DNA of 64,000 nucleotides from Thermodesulfobacteriota bacterium (GCA_031082315.1 JAVHLC010000009.1:10791-74790); one strand, 5' to 3'; counted from the first letter of the stretch, positions 8,770 through 17,408 are shown. Program-made: numbers and translations. Notes: a model not told the origin generated them from the sequence alone.

Positions 8770-9669
8770 TCAGGCCGGATTACAGCAGGCCGCCGTTACT
8801 GCCTTGGCCACTCCGGACATAAAATTGAAGTCCAGGGTCTCCAGTCTGTCATAAGGCGTGTGATAGTTAGGGTTGCGGAACATGGCGGTATCGGTGAGCA
8901 TCAGGGCCGGATACCCCTGATCCCAGAAGGGGGCATGGTCGCTAAACCTGGTCTCCGGTATCAGGCGGCCTGAAAAAGGTACCTTATAGCCCACCACTTT
9001 AAGTTCTGGCACCCATTTAGCAGCAGACCGGCAAAAGCCGTCTAAAAGATTTTTCGATCTTCGGTTGGCGACAACCCCCAGGAAATCTCCCGTATCCGGC
9101 ACAGCGATTCTCATCAAGGCTGGAATGGACTGGCTCCGGGGTTTTTCGCTCGTGTAGCCGACAGACTCCAAAATGAGTACGCCCTTATATCTCTGTCCCT
9201 TTTTTCCGGCCTCCTGGGCAAAATGACGGCTCCCGATGAGAAAGGTGAGGGTCATTACCGGGAGCTGGGGCTCTTCCAGGGTAAAAACTACGAACTGTAT
9301 GGTATTATCAGGATTACATTGAGACAGAATACGCGCCGCCTCCAGGAGCACGGCCACCCCGCTGGCGTTGTCATCGGCGCCCGGACTGCCCAAGGCGGCG
9401 TCATAGTGGGCGCCGACCAGGAGTAAATCCGTATCCTTCCTTCCCTGGAGCGTGCCGACAATGTTCCTGTAAGTCCTGCCGTGAAACGGCACTGCCTGGC
9501 TTTCGACGGCAAGGCCGAAGGATGCAAATGCCTCCTCCACATAGCACGCCCGCTCCTCCAGCGCCTCCGGCTCCTTCCAGGCATGGCGCAGGCCGGTTAT
9601 GGACGAGGTGTAGCGTCTTAGATTCCCGATATCTACCTGGGCTATTAGATTCTCTACGTCACAAGACAT
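8770..9669 (-). CDS. M28-family zinc metallopeptidase
   Basis: 299 residues; aminopeptidase-like fold with two zinc ions. Metal ligands of family M28 can be placed: His and Asp in VGAHYDAALGSPGADDNASG (about 82-101, including the bridging Asp), the Glu pair in FTLEEPQ (about 125-131), Asp/His in RFSDHAPFWDQGYPAL, and the late His in NYHTPYDRLETLDF (about 272-285). There is no clear signal peptide, so cytoplasmic unless the start is wrong. The substrate is unknown. It stands alone, followed on its 3' side by yggT in the same direction. Confidence 0.88.
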   Translation of the reverse strand: MSCDVENLIAQVDIGNLRRYTSSITGLRHAWKEPEALEERACYVEEAFASFGLAVESQAVPFHGRTYRNIVGTLQGRKDTDLLLVGAHYDAALGSPGADDNASGVAVLLEAARILSQCNPDNTIQFVVFTLEEPQLPVMTLTFLIGSRHFAQEAGKKGQRYKGVLILESVGYTSEKPRSQSIPALMRIAVPDTGDFLGVVANRRSKNLLDGFCRSAAKWVPELKVVGYKVPFSGRLIPETRFSDHAPFWDQGYPALMLTDTAMFRNPNYHTPYDRLETLDFNFMSGVAKAVTAACCNPA

Positions 9670-10136
9670 AAATGTAATATTAACCTAAAATACCTCCTTT
9701 GTACCAAATATTTTGGGTCTTCACGTAATCGAGTGGGTAATTTTTTACTCTTCTCTATTCCCCTCTTTGGAAAACCAGGGGTTAGGAGAGATTTTATAAA
9801 TCATAATTGTTTTAGGCTCTTATTATACGAAAGCATAGTTACTACCAGGCGTTTTCAAATCCCCCCTCGCCCCCCTTTACTAAAGGGGGGAGTTCTTTAC
9901 TGATAAGCTCTCAATAGGACTTCCCTCACATTCTTGTGGAAGCCGTTGTTCCTGAGCGAAACTTGCTGGAGTCCGCTTGCGGCGGACCACAGGCGGATCA
10001 GCAATAATCTAAAACAAACACCATATTAAGCTGAAAGCTGACTGCTGACTGCTCCATAATGGGACTTAACGGTTGAATTATCCACGCCTTTCTGATACTG
10101 TCCGCTCTGTATGTAATCTATCAAGGGTTAAATCTT
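9670..10136. other. 467-bp gene-free gap with interspersed repeats
   Basis: No convincing coding frame. 9863-9893 is a C-rich/G-rich dispersed repeat whose core CCCCCCTTT-act-AAAGGGGGG (9870-9890) is a perfect 9-bp stem; an incomplete related piece lies around 9761-9795. 9957-10005 contains GTCCGC/GCGGAC inverted pieces. 10029-10053 carries AGCTGAA-type heptamers. The cysC-like gene follows. Confidence 0.6.
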
Positions 10137-10721
10137 ATGTCAGACTGGTCAAAAGGAAGGGTAAAACGTAACGAACGGTTGAAGCTCCATCGCCATGAAA
10201 GCGTGCTTCTCTGGTTCACGGGCCTTCCTGGAGCGGGCAAGACGACCCTGGCCTATGCACTGGATAGGTACTTATATAGCAGGGGCTTTCACACCTATGC
10301 CCTGGATGATGACAATATCGGTTACGGCCTGTGCGGCAATCTCGGACTCAGCCGGGAGGACCACAAAGAAAGCGCCCGGAGGGTGGCCGAAGCAGGCCGG
10401 CTCTTTGTGGATGCCGGAATCATAACCATCGCCGCATTCACTTCTCCCTACCTCGAAGACCGGAAGTTTGCCCGCAAACTATTCCGACCCGGTGAATTTG
10501 TCGAAATCTATGTAAAATGCCCCGTGGCGGAATGCGAAAAAAGAGATGGCAAGGGATATTATGAAAAGGCCCGCTCCGGCCGCATCAAAGGTTTTACTGG
10601 TGTGGATTCTATTTACGAGGAACCGGAGAATCCTGAACTGATCCTGGAAACAGATAAGTACGATGTCCCGACCTGCCTGGAAAAGATACTGGCCTACCTG
10701 GAGAAAGAATTGATAATATAA
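10137..10721 (+). CDS. cysC: APS kinase-like protein (adenylylsulfate kinase)
   Basis: 194 residues. It phosphorylates adenosine 5'-phosphosulfate to PAPS if it is a true CysC. The P-loop is GLPGAGKTT (about 32-40; most CysC have GLSGAGKST). Also present are LDDDNIGYGLCGNLGLSRED (usual LDGDNVRHGLNxDLGFS) and the lid/ISP region AAFTSPYLEDRKFARKLF. Two substitutions in the APS-binding segment (LDDD for LDGD, IGYG for VRHG) make substrate specificity uncertain. No cysN, cysD or sulfotransferase is nearby, so sulfation of a surface glycan or lipid is as likely as assimilation. Confidence 0.8.
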   Translation: MSDWSKGRVKRNERLKLHRHESVLLWFTGLPGAGKTTLAYALDRYLYSRGFHTYALDDDNIGYGLCGNLGLSREDHKESARRVAEAGRLFVDAGIITIAAFTSPYLEDRKFARKLFRPGEFVEIYVKCPVAECEKRDGKGYYEKARSGRIKGFTGVDSIYEEPENPELILETDKYDVPTCLEKILAYLEKELII

Positions 10722-10739
10722 AACCTAAAAAAGGCAATT

Positions 10740-10820
10740 TACCACAGAGAACACAGAGAACTACTTGAAATTATTATATTTTAAACTATTAGAATCTTTC
10801 GCTGTGCACGCTGTGGTTTT
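10740..10820. repeat. ACCACAGAG-type dispersed palindromic repeat
   Basis: ACCACAGAGAACACAGAG on the left and CTGTGCACGCTGTGGT on the right are inverted partners around an A+T-rich loop. This ACCACAGAG/CTGTGGT class of mini-palindrome is scattered in many bacterial genomes. Non-coding. Confidence 0.6.
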
Positions 10821-10830
10821 TAAATCGCTC

Positions 10831-10983
10831 AATTGAAGCTCCCTGCAGCAAGCTGCGGGGAATCTCCGTATGTAAGGTAAAAAGCATAGTATTCGCTCGC
10901 TAACCCCGCCGCAAGCAGCGGGGAATGCGCTCGCTATGCATGTTCAGGTAAAACATTTCCAGGCGGGAGAGATATCGATTGCG
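10831..10983. repeat. Left copy of the island-flanking direct repeat
   Basis: Begins AATTGAAGCTCC and contains a palindrome of the CCTGCAGCAAGCTGCGGGG type, then AATCTCCGTATGtAAGGTAAAA. After an extra stem-loop (CCCCGCCGCAAGCAGCGGGG) it continues with GCGCTCGCTATGCATGTTCA and ends GGAGAGATATC-like (GGGAGAGATATC). The same order of blocks in the same orientation occurs at 18986-19137. The two copies bracket the toxin-antitoxin/NACHT island. Confidence 0.75.
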
Positions 10984-11017
10984 GCAGCCGTTTTTGCACA
11001 TTTTGGGGCCTATAAGA

Positions 11018-11275
11018 TTAAGGCTTTTTTAGAATATCATGGCTGCCGACTTTTCTCATGATATAGGTGTCGCCTTCAATCTGAAAGGTAAAACGGTAAG
11101 AGCCGCTCACCCTGCCTTCCCAGATGTTCCTCGGATCTTGCATCTTTTCAATATGTAGGGAAGGGTGTTGTGAATCAGACAACAAAAACTCTAACTGTTT
11201 GTCGATTGTTTTCTGCACTGGCGGGGGCAGATTACGGTAATCCCGGATAAAGTTTTTGGTAAAAACCAGCCTCAT
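11018..11275 (-). CDS. RelE/ParE-superfamily toxin
   Basis: 85 residues. A RelE-like toxin, by family an mRNA interferase or gyrase inhibitor. The pattern is typical: FTKNFIRDYRNLPPPVQKTI at the N-terminus, then DPRNIWEGRVSGSYRFTFQ with the basic/aromatic core, and YIMRKVGSHDIL near the end. The last motif is like the YafQ/RelE-type C-terminus (..VGxHD..). It overlaps the upstream AbrB-like antitoxin gene by 4 bp (ATGA), so antitoxin is translated first. Confidence 0.85.
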   Translation of the reverse strand: MRLVFTKNFIRDYRNLPPPVQKTIDKQLEFLLSDSQHPSLHIEKMQDPRNIWEGRVSGSYRFTFQIEGDTYIMRKVGSHDILKKP

Positions 11276-11556
11276 ATTTTAGTCTTCTTGAGGGCCCGGA
11301 CGGCAGCTTTAATATTATCAAAAGGACCGACCACATCACCTTTGGCCATGTCTTTGTCTGCCTGGGCCTCACCTTCCTGCCACTCTTTGGTATAAAAATA
11401 CTCCTGGTCGGGATGAACCAGCTTGACCGGCTTCATGATTATGTCGCCATCCTTATTCTCCACTTCCACATAATCCCCAACAGCAAGATTGAGCTTTCTG
11501 CGTAGGCCCTGTGGAATAGTAATCTGATAGTGTCTTTTGACTTTAACCAGCGGCAT
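11272..11556 (-). CDS. AbrB/SpoVT-type antitoxin
   Basis: 94 residues. The N-terminal swapped-hairpin DNA-binding domain is visible: VKRHYQITIPQGLRRKLNLAVGDYVEVE at about 5-32, of the MazE/AbrB kind. The acidic C-terminal part (about 45-90) would wrap the toxin. Such antitoxins neutralise their toxin and repress their own promoter. A good promoter lies upstream (11615-11642). First gene of the pair, 4-bp overlap with the toxin. Confidence 0.85.
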   Translation of the reverse strand: MPLVKVKRHYQITIPQGLRRKLNLAVGDYVEVENKDGDIIMKPVKLVHPDQEYFYTKEWQEGEAQADKDMAKGDVVGPFDNIKAAVRALKKTKI

Positions 11557-11614
11557 AAAAATACCTCTTCCGTTCTTTCCTATGACTTTATAAATTTATT
11601 AATTTTGTACTTTC

Positions 11615-11642
11615 ATAATATCAGAGAGCTAATTTTTGTCAA
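11615..11642 (-). promoter_or_regulatory. Sigma-70-type promoter of the AbrB/RelE pair
   Basis: On the minus strand: -35 TTGACA (11637-11642), 16-bp spacer, -10 TATTAT (11615-11620). The antitoxin ATG is about 60 bp downstream. Confidence 0.65.
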
Positions 11643-11825
11643 GCGCTGAAGTTTTCTTTCTTTACTTTTTTCCCTATTTTCATCAATAATGCGGAGAAAG
11701 AACCGATATCGATATCAAACCGGGATTATTGCGGCATGAATGAAACGGCCTCATTATAGCAGAGAGAGGAGGAAATATACGCATCATTAGCGCAAGATGT
11801 GCAACCGCACATGAGAGGAAAAAAC

Positions 11826-12092
11826 ATGAAGGATAAAAGAAAAATACAAAACACTGATGAGTTACGTCCCGAGTACGATTTTGACTATTCAAAAGCCGTT
11901 CGCGGGAAGTATTACCGACGATTGATTGATGAAGGATCGAACGTGGCCGTACTTGATCCGGACATAGCCAAAGCCTTCCATGATTCCGCATCGGTGAATG
12001 AGGCCTTGAGATCACTATTAGAACTGACCCGTTCCACGAAGCGTTTAACAAGTCGCTCAACCGGACGCGCAAAAAAACTGCGCACCGGTTAG
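11826..12092 (+). CDS. Small antitoxin-like protein (BrnA-like), possible gene cassette
   Basis: 88 residues from the ATG at 11826, chosen over one at 11799 because GAGAGGAAAA stands just before it. The segment RPEYDFDYSKAVRGKYYRRL resembles the N-terminus of BrnA-type antitoxins (ExYDFSKAxRGK). The middle (VLDPDIAKAFHDSASVNEALRSLLEL) looks like a small helical dimerisation unit. No toxin gene is adjacent. The last 14 or so codons (TSRSTGRAKKLRTG) are read from an attC-like site, as often happens when an integron cassette ORF runs into its recombination site. Function is inferred only from similarity of pattern. Confidence 0.6.
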   Translation: MKDKRKIQNTDELRPEYDFDYSKAVRGKYYRRLIDEGSNVAVLDPDIAKAFHDSASVNEALRSLLELTRSTKRLTSRSTGRAKKLRTG

Positions 12093-12106
12093 CTTCATGA
12101 TAGGCC
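12043..12106 (+). other. attC-like site A (integron cassette recombination site)
   Basis: Reads TTTAACAAGTCGCTCAACCG, then CGCGC, an A-rich loop, GCGC and ACCGGTTAGCTTCATGATAGGCC. TTTAAC fits the R'' box (RYYYAAC). CGCTCAACCGG and CCGGTTAGC are the inverted inner boxes. The last box (ATAGGCC) is a poor match to GTTRRRY. It lies at the 3' end of the antitoxin-like gene, in the orientation expected for a cassette. Confidence 0.6.
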
Positions 12107-12537
12107 GACGCTTCGCGTCGCCCTATCGGGCCGGATGAGGACGGATTGCCAGCCCGCGCGAAGCGCGGCCTATCAATCCGAATCGAACAGACACCCCTAC
12201 GGGGTGCTCCTCATCCGGCCCGTTGGGCGTCAGATTATGCACTATAACTTGAAGTATTCGTTCAGCAGTTCCCCATCGTTAAAAGGTTCGTTTACTGCCG
12301 TAGCATGGAGGTGTGCTATAGAATTTATTTCCTTCTGCTGTCAAACATTTTGCAACGTAAGAAACAACACCCCCATCGGCGTCATTAGTCATACGCATAA
12401 TCTAATAAAATTAAAGTGTTACGTCAGGCAGCTCATATTTACTATCTTGACCACATAACTACTTTCCGGTATTATCGAGAAACTATCTAATAACTGGTTC
12501 GGAACTTTGGTTGGCTGTCTCTTTGGGAAGAAGTAGT
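12107..12537. other. Gene-free stretch with strong inverted repeats
   Basis: No supported gene. 12095-12124 and 12154-12176 hold hairpins (GATAGGCCGACGC/GCGTCGCCCTATC; GCGCG/CGCGC). A perfect 14-bp inverted repeat, GGGCCGGATGAGGA (12128-12141) and TCCTCATCCGGCCC (12208-12221), is followed at once by GTTGGGC (12222-12228), which fits an attC R' box. From 12230 to 12537 I see no structure or coding signal; it could be a non-coding cassette. Confidence 0.45.
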
Positions 12538-12600
12538 GGCTAACAATCTGCTGCAGGCGCAGCGGCCCTGACGGGCCGCCTGCTTAACTCGAACGGCACG
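12538..12600 (+). other. attC-like site B
   Basis: Reads GGCTAACAATCTGCTGCAGG, then CGCAGCGGCCC-tga-GGGCCGC and CTGCTTAACTCGAACGGCAC. GGCTAAC fits the R'' box. GCGGCCC/GGGCCGC is the stem, and CTTAACTCGAACG matches the usual L'/R' side, but the final box (GGCACGC instead of GTTRGSC) is degenerate. The NACHT gene starts 8 bp later, the short leader expected of a cassette ORF. Confidence 0.6.
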
Positions 12601-12608
12601 CGGCGCGG

Positions 12609-15600
12609 GTGCGAATGGTTGTTCTAAGAACCGATATCGAAAGGGCACTCGATGAACTCGCCTCCCAAGAGGAGGGGATGCGTTTTCAGGGGCTGGCGGT
12701 AGTACTCGGTAAGAAGCGCTGGCCCCAACTCATCGCCTGCGAGCGCAAGAACGATCTCGGCCTCGATGCCTACGCGCCCTCAAGCCTGACGCCGGAAAAA
12801 ATCGGTAAGGGGCTCTCCGCATCGATCACGCCAACGCTGGGGAAGATTTCTGGCGACGCAAAGACCGCCAAGGAGAACTTTTCTGACCTAAAGATGCTCC
12901 TTTTCGTGACGTCCGCCAAAGTGGGCAACCCCAAACAAAAGCAGTGGAAAAAGGCAATTCAGGAAGACCACGGTCTCGAACTTCACATCATCTCGCGCGA
13001 GGACATCGTCATCGAGATGATGATGTCCGAGAACGCCTCGCTCTGTGCCAGGTTCCTCCACCTCGATATCGACGCCGAAGCGCAGGTCGCAGACCTCATT
13101 GACAGAACAAGGCGCGCGGCCGACGTTGTCGCGCGAACCTGGGCTGGCAAGACCAAAGGACATCCGCTCATCGATCTCACGGCAGTGCGGCTTGACCCGA
13201 ATGGTGCGGAGTCTGCCGACGTGCTGTCGCTTGAGCAGATCGACCAGGCGCTGTCGCAGAGCGGCCGCATCGTTCTCGAAGGGCCCGCCGGCCGCGGAAA
13301 GACCACGACGCTGATACAGCTCGCGCAACGCGCGCGCATCGCCGGCACACCGTTCATGGTCGAACTTCCGGCGTGGACGTCGTCGCGCCGGAACATTCTC
13401 GAATACATTGCCGGCATGCCTGCGTTCCAGGCCGAAGGTCTCACGCCCGCCGACCTCGCGCGGGTGCAGCAGACGGAACCTTTCCTGTTGTTGTTGAACG
13501 GCTGGAATGAAATTGCGGAGTCGAATTCCGCGCAGGCTAATGATGCACTCCGGGAGCTCGAGCGGGATTTTCCGAGCGCGGGCATCATCGTCGCAACCCG
13601 CACGCACCACTTGACCCCGCCGCTGCCAGGTGCATTGCGACTGCGGTTGTTGCGCCTTCGGCGCGTGCAGCGGGCAGCTTACCTGACAGCCCGCCTTGGC
13701 GCGCAAGGCGCCGAACTCCGCGCCCGCATCGATGCCGACCCATCGCTCGACGAGCTAACTCGCACGCCGTTCATCCTCTCGGAAGTCGCTTCGCTGTTTG
13801 AAGCCGGCGCCGAAATTCCCTCCACGAAGATCGGCGTCCTCGCCCAGGTTCTTCGTATGCAAGAACAACGAGACGAGCACAGAAACGCGCTGCAAGGGAC
13901 ACCGATCTTCGGCCGGCAAACGGACTACCTGAAGGCCCTTGCAACTGAGATGACCCGCCGCGGTGCGGTGGCATTGCCCGAGGCTGATGCGCGCGCTGTC
14001 GCTGCCGCCGTCACGCGAGAGCTTGCGGACTGTGGGCAGATCGAACCGGTGGGAGCACCGGCGATCCTCGCGACGCTCACGGCGCACCACGTTCTCGAAC
14101 GCGTTGACTACCCGCAAACGGCGTTTCAATTCGAGCATCAGCAGCTTCAGGAGTACTACGCTGCGCTCGACGTCCGCGCGCGGCTTCTCGACCTGCGGGA
14201 CGATGACCGCGACGCGATCGGCCCCTTCACGGCCGACTACGTGAACGATCCGGCTTGGGCCGAACCGCTGCGCATGATCGCCGAGACATTTGCCGAGCAG
14301 ACCGGCGATGGCGAAACCGACAAGCGAAACACCCGCGCCGGCGGGAAGCTGGTGGAGATGGCGCTCGCCGTCGACCCCGTATTCGCCGGCGAGTTTGCGC
14401 AGCTTTGCGGCGCGGCCGTCTGGAATGAAGTTCGCGCGGCCGTCGGCGAGCGCTTCCGCGGCGTCTACGCGATCCGCGACGGCAACTATCGGCAGTATGC
14501 CCTCGCCGCCATGCTCGCCACCGGCGCGGACGACTTCGGCGACATCATCGTGCCGCTTCTGTCGGGACAAGACCAGCAAACGCGGCTTCGCACGTACCGG
14601 CTCTGGCCGGACATCCAGGTCTCGTCGCTTGGACCGAACTGGCGCGAGCAGGTGCGCGGCTGGAGCGAGGAGGCGCGAGCGGATTTCGTCTCCGAACTGC
14701 TTCATCATCGTGTCGATGGCGAGGTTGCGGCCTTCGCTGCGGAGGACAACAGCATCGCGGTGAAGAAGGCGGCGGTCTCCGGCCTCATGTGGACCGGGTC
14801 TGACGACGCGCTGACCCGCGTCCTCGAGTCGATGGATGCGCAGACATTCGAGGATGTTGCGCGCAAAAACGTCGACCGCATGCCCGCGGCCCTCAGGCCC
14901 AAGACCATCGCGGCGATGCGGAAATTCATCGAGAGCACGACAGACCATCCCGCCCGCCTGCGAACCGCGATCGATCTGATCGAGCTCGGCGAGACAGGCC
15001 TGGACGGCGTCGTCAAGGATGCGATGGCGGCGCTATCCAGCGGCGACATGCGCAACCTGGGTTCGCACTACATCCAGCCGGCGCTCGAGTATCTGCGCAA
15101 GACCGATCCGGTCTGGGCGAGCGAGTGGGTGGCTACCCAGGTTGCCGAAGGCGTCCTCTACGGGCACGAGTACTGGTTGCCGTTCGCGACCGCCATTCCC
15201 GACCGCCTCGTCGAGAAATACCTGCAGCGCCTCGAGACCGAAGAGTTCAAGAACAGGCACTTCGGCGGCATGATCGCCGTCATTGCCGCACGCGCGGACG
15301 CCAATCTTGCCGCGCGCGTGTTTACGAAGCTGCGCGAGCTCCGGCGTAAGGTGGAGGCGGAGCCCGGCGTGCGGCACGAATTCGAGTGGCAGGTAATGAA
15401 TCAGCTGGAAGCCGTGTTCCGCCGCCTTCCCGACGACGTCGCCGCGGCCGGCGTCCTCTCGTCCGTCACCAGCGGCGACCCCCTCGACATCAAAGTCGCA
15501 GCGGACCTTCTCAGCAGGGTCGCCAGGTCGGACGTGGAACCCCTGCGTATCGCCGATGCCGACCTGAAGGCACGCCTCCGCGCGTACCTGAAAAGCAGCG

Positions 15601-17123
15601 TTGATCTCGTGCTCCGCCAGGACGACTTCAACGGCGAGGAGAAGGCCAACCTGGCCTCGTCGATTGCACAGGTCGGAAAACCCGAAGACATGGCGGACCT
15701 CGTGACGCTCATCCGCGCCGACATCGAGAGGATGCGCCGCGGCCGGGCCGCGCGCGCGGCCGGCGACCATGGACCTCTCGGCAATGGCGGCAGCATGAGC
15801 TACGCCGGCTGGCACATCGCCGCCGTCATGCACCTCGACCCGGCCGGCGCCGAGCAGGTGCTCATTGACCTGCTTCCCGAGCCGGAATACCTCTCCGACG
15901 CCGCAGCCGCGATGGCGCGCGACTTCGTGCCAAAGCCGGAGCGTTCCTTCGACCGGACGTTCCGCTACGACTTGATGTGGGCTGCGCGCGAAGGTCGCGT
16001 TCCGCCGCCCGGCGACGACCATCGGCGCACACGGTTCGCCGCCGCACTCAATGCCGAAATCAGGCGCCTCCGGGGGCACCTGCAAGACGGAAAGCCCGCC
16101 GCCGGCCTCAAGGAGCTCTCAAAGGCGCTTGCCGCCGTTGACGCCCGCGGCTCGGCGGCAGCGGTGGTCGACGCGATTGCCCTGCCCGGTCAATGGGACC
16201 AGTACATCCGCCTCGACGCCGCCGAACGCCTGTTGATGGCGGGTGTCGTCTTGCCCGCGACCACTGCGTTCGCCCTCGTCGATTCCATCCTCGAGCGGAC
16301 GGAGAAATGGATGCAGGATTCAGACAGGTACCTTCTGCGCCGCATCCTCGCGCTTTGCCCGTTCGTCGACGACCCTGCGGCTGGGATCGCCAAGATGCGC
16401 GACGTGCTCGGCAAGCGGCGGCTTCGGGGATACGAACTGCGCGAGCTCGTCACCGCTCTCGGCGAGAGCCGCTCGAATGCCGCTGTCGATCTCCTGTACG
16501 AGCTTGCGTCCGATGCGCCGACGTTCGAGCAATGCGAGGACAATTTCGTCAACGCCTTCGCCGCGCTCGACACGCCGCGTGCACGCGAACTGCTCCTGGG
16601 TTTTGTCGATCCGGACATTCGCGGCATCGCGCTGACGCGCCGTCCTCAGCGTGAGGACGTGCTGGTCGCGCGGCTCGCGGAACTGGCCCGGCGCAGGCCG
16701 GAGGCGGCCGCGCGGCTGCGGGAATTGTGCGAACGCGACCTGCCGGAACTCAATCGGCACGTCCTCTCGAAAGTCATGGACTGGCTCGGAACGCCCGAAG
16801 CCCTCGCCGCAAACCTGAACCTGATCGATGACGCTAGGCCCTCGCCGGTTCCGCAAGGTATCTGGGGCCAACTCGAAAGCGCTTTCGTCGAGCGACGGCC
16901 CTACGGGCAAGATGGCAACGTCTTCACGGAACACGCGCGTGCGTCAAACGAACTGCGCGTCCGACTTTTCAGAATGGCGACTGAGGACAAGAAACGACGG
17001 AAGTCCGCCTTCACGCTTCTTGGTCAAATAGAGGAATGGCGTCTGGAGCATGGCAGACCGTCGGGTGAACCGCGCCACCCCGATCTCGCATCTGGCCAAT
17101 CTTGGCCGCCCAAGGAGCCCTGA
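12609..17123 (+). CDS. Giant NACHT/STAND-type NTPase with N-terminal nuclease-like domain
   Basis: 1504 residues. Region 1 (about 1-150) has a motif order (RFQGLAVVLG, LIACERKND-LGLDAY, MLLFVTSAKVGNP, ELHIISREDIV) reminiscent of PD-(D/E)xK nuclease-fold modules; the catalytic set is not certain. Region 2 (about 215-520) is a STAND NTPase of the NACHT type: Walker A EGPAGRGKTTT (225-233), Walker B-like FLLLLNGWNEIAE (292-303), sensor IIVATRTHH, and FEHQQLQEYYAA, the NACHT-end helix pattern. Region 3 (about 530-1500) is all helical and looks like HEAT/TPR-type repeats, probably the recognition arm. This layout (effector-NACHT-repeats) is that of anti-phage Avs/bNACHT proteins. The gene is visibly G+C-rich compared with its surroundings, suggesting transfer. 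Start: GTG 12609 or ATG 12615; no clear ribosome site. A weak stem (AAGGAGC/GCTCCTT) spans its stop. Confidence 0.72.
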   Translation: MRMVVLRTDIERALDELASQEEGMRFQGLAVVLGKKRWPQLIACERKNDLGLDAYAPSSLTPEKIGKGLSASITPTLGKISGDAKTAKENFSDLKMLLFVTSAKVGNPKQKQWKKAIQEDHGLELHIISREDIVIEMMMSENASLCARFLHLDIDAEAQVADLIDRTRRAADVVARTWAGKTKGHPLIDLTAVRLDPNGAESADVLSLEQIDQALSQSGRIVLEGPAGRGKTTTLIQLAQRARIAGTPFMVELPAWTSSRRNILEYIAGMPAFQAEGLTPADLARVQQTEPFLLLLNGWNEIAESNSAQANDALRELERDFPSAGIIVATRTHHLTPPLPGALRLRLLRLRRVQRAAYLTARLGAQGAELRARIDADPSLDELTRTPFILSEVASLFEAGAEIPSTKIGVLAQVLRMQEQRDEHRNALQGTPIFGRQTDYLKALATEMTRRGAVALPEADARAVAAAVTRELADCGQIEPVGAPAILATLTAHHVLERVDYPQTAFQFEHQQLQEYYAALDVRARLLDLRDDDRDAIGPFTADYVNDPAWAEPLRMIAETFAEQTGDGETDKRNTRAGGKLVEMALAVDPVFAGEFAQLCGAAVWNEVRAAVGERFRGVYAIRDGNYRQYALAAMLATGADDFGDIIVPLLSGQDQQTRLRTYRLWPDIQVSSLGPNWREQVRGWSEEARADFVSELLHHRVDGEVAAFAAEDNSIAVKKAAVSGLMWTGSDDALTRVLESMDAQTFEDVARKNVDRMPAALRPKTIAAMRKFIESTTDHPARLRTAIDLIELGETGLDGVVKDAMAALSSGDMRNLGSHYIQPALEYLRKTDPVWASEWVATQVAEGVLYGHEYWLPFATAIPDRLVEKYLQRLETEEFKNRHFGGMIAVIAARADANLAARVFTKLRELRRKVEAEPGVRHEFEWQVMNQLEAVFRRLPDDVAAAGVLSSVTSGDPLDIKVAADLLSRVARSDVEPLRIADADLKARLRAYLKSSVDLVLRQDDFNGEEKANLASSIAQVGKPEDMADLVTLIRADIERMRRGRAARAAGDHGPLGNGGSMSYAGWHIAAVMHLDPAGAEQVLIDLLPEPEYLSDAAAAMARDFVPKPERSFDRTFRYDLMWAAREGRVPPPGDDHRRTRFAAALNAEIRRLRGHLQDGKPAAGLKELSKALAAVDARGSAAAVVDAIALPGQWDQYIRLDAAERLLMAGVVLPATTAFALVDSILERTEKWMQDSDRYLLRRILALCPFVDDPAAGIAKMRDVLGKRRLRGYELRELVTALGESRSNAAVDLLYELASDAPTFEQCEDNFVNAFAALDTPRARELLLGFVDPDIRGIALTRRPQREDVLVARLAELARRRPEAAARLRELCERDLPELNRHVLSKVMDWLGTPEALAANLNLIDDARPSPVPQGIWGQLESAFVERRPYGQDGNVFTEHARASNELRVRLFRMATEDKKRRKSAFTLLGQIEEWRLEHGRPSGEPRHPDLASGQSWPPKEP

Positions 17124-17218
17124 CTTTGCTCCTTGACCCAAAGAACAAGATAAATAGGGGACACACGCTACAAGGGCTAATCGGGTAGCCGGTGGGAATA
17201 TGGGGGACGGTCATGTTT

Positions 17219-17400
17219 TTATGCAATTTGTCCTTTAATCAGACTTAATTGACGATCGATGGTTAATCTTTCTCCGCGCGCTACTGCCCGACTGACAGAA
17301 GACTGAACCATGCCCAGTAATTTGCCGACGGCAATACCTTTCATCCCTAATTCCTTAACATCCCAGTCCCAGTTACGTAGACCGGAAAGCGAAATTATGT
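17219..17400 (-). pseudogene. C-terminal remnant of a RAYT (REP-associated tyrosine transposase, Y1_Tnp)
   Basis: The minus strand reads RNWDWDVKELGMKGIAVGKL followed by LGMVQSSVSRAVARGERL and stops at 17219. This is the DnaA-like helix-turn-helix tail found on many IS200-like/RAYT transposases (..KELGxxxxELAKxLGxSQxxVSRAVxRGE..). The catalytic Y1 domain is missing, so it is only a 3' fragment. The stretch just beyond the stop (GGGGACGGTCATG, ATAGGGGACAC) is also of the kind that follows such transposases. A similar end segment recurs at 18964-18990. Confidence 0.65.
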
Positions 17401-17408
17401 AATATCTA

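Noticed and set aside
11683-12072. Minus-strand 129-codon frame opposite the antitoxin-like gene
   Set aside because: No domain, no ribosome site, and it runs against a recognisable gene on the plus strand.
12135-12458. Plus-strand frame of 107 codons between attC-like sites A and B
   Set aside because: Composition looks random (reads through palindromes), no ribosome site, no domain; taken as non-coding.
13755-16934. Several frames on both strands inside the NACHT gene, up to 397 aa
   Set aside because: G+C-rich DNA opens extra frames; none shows a domain, and the 1504-codon frame explains the region.
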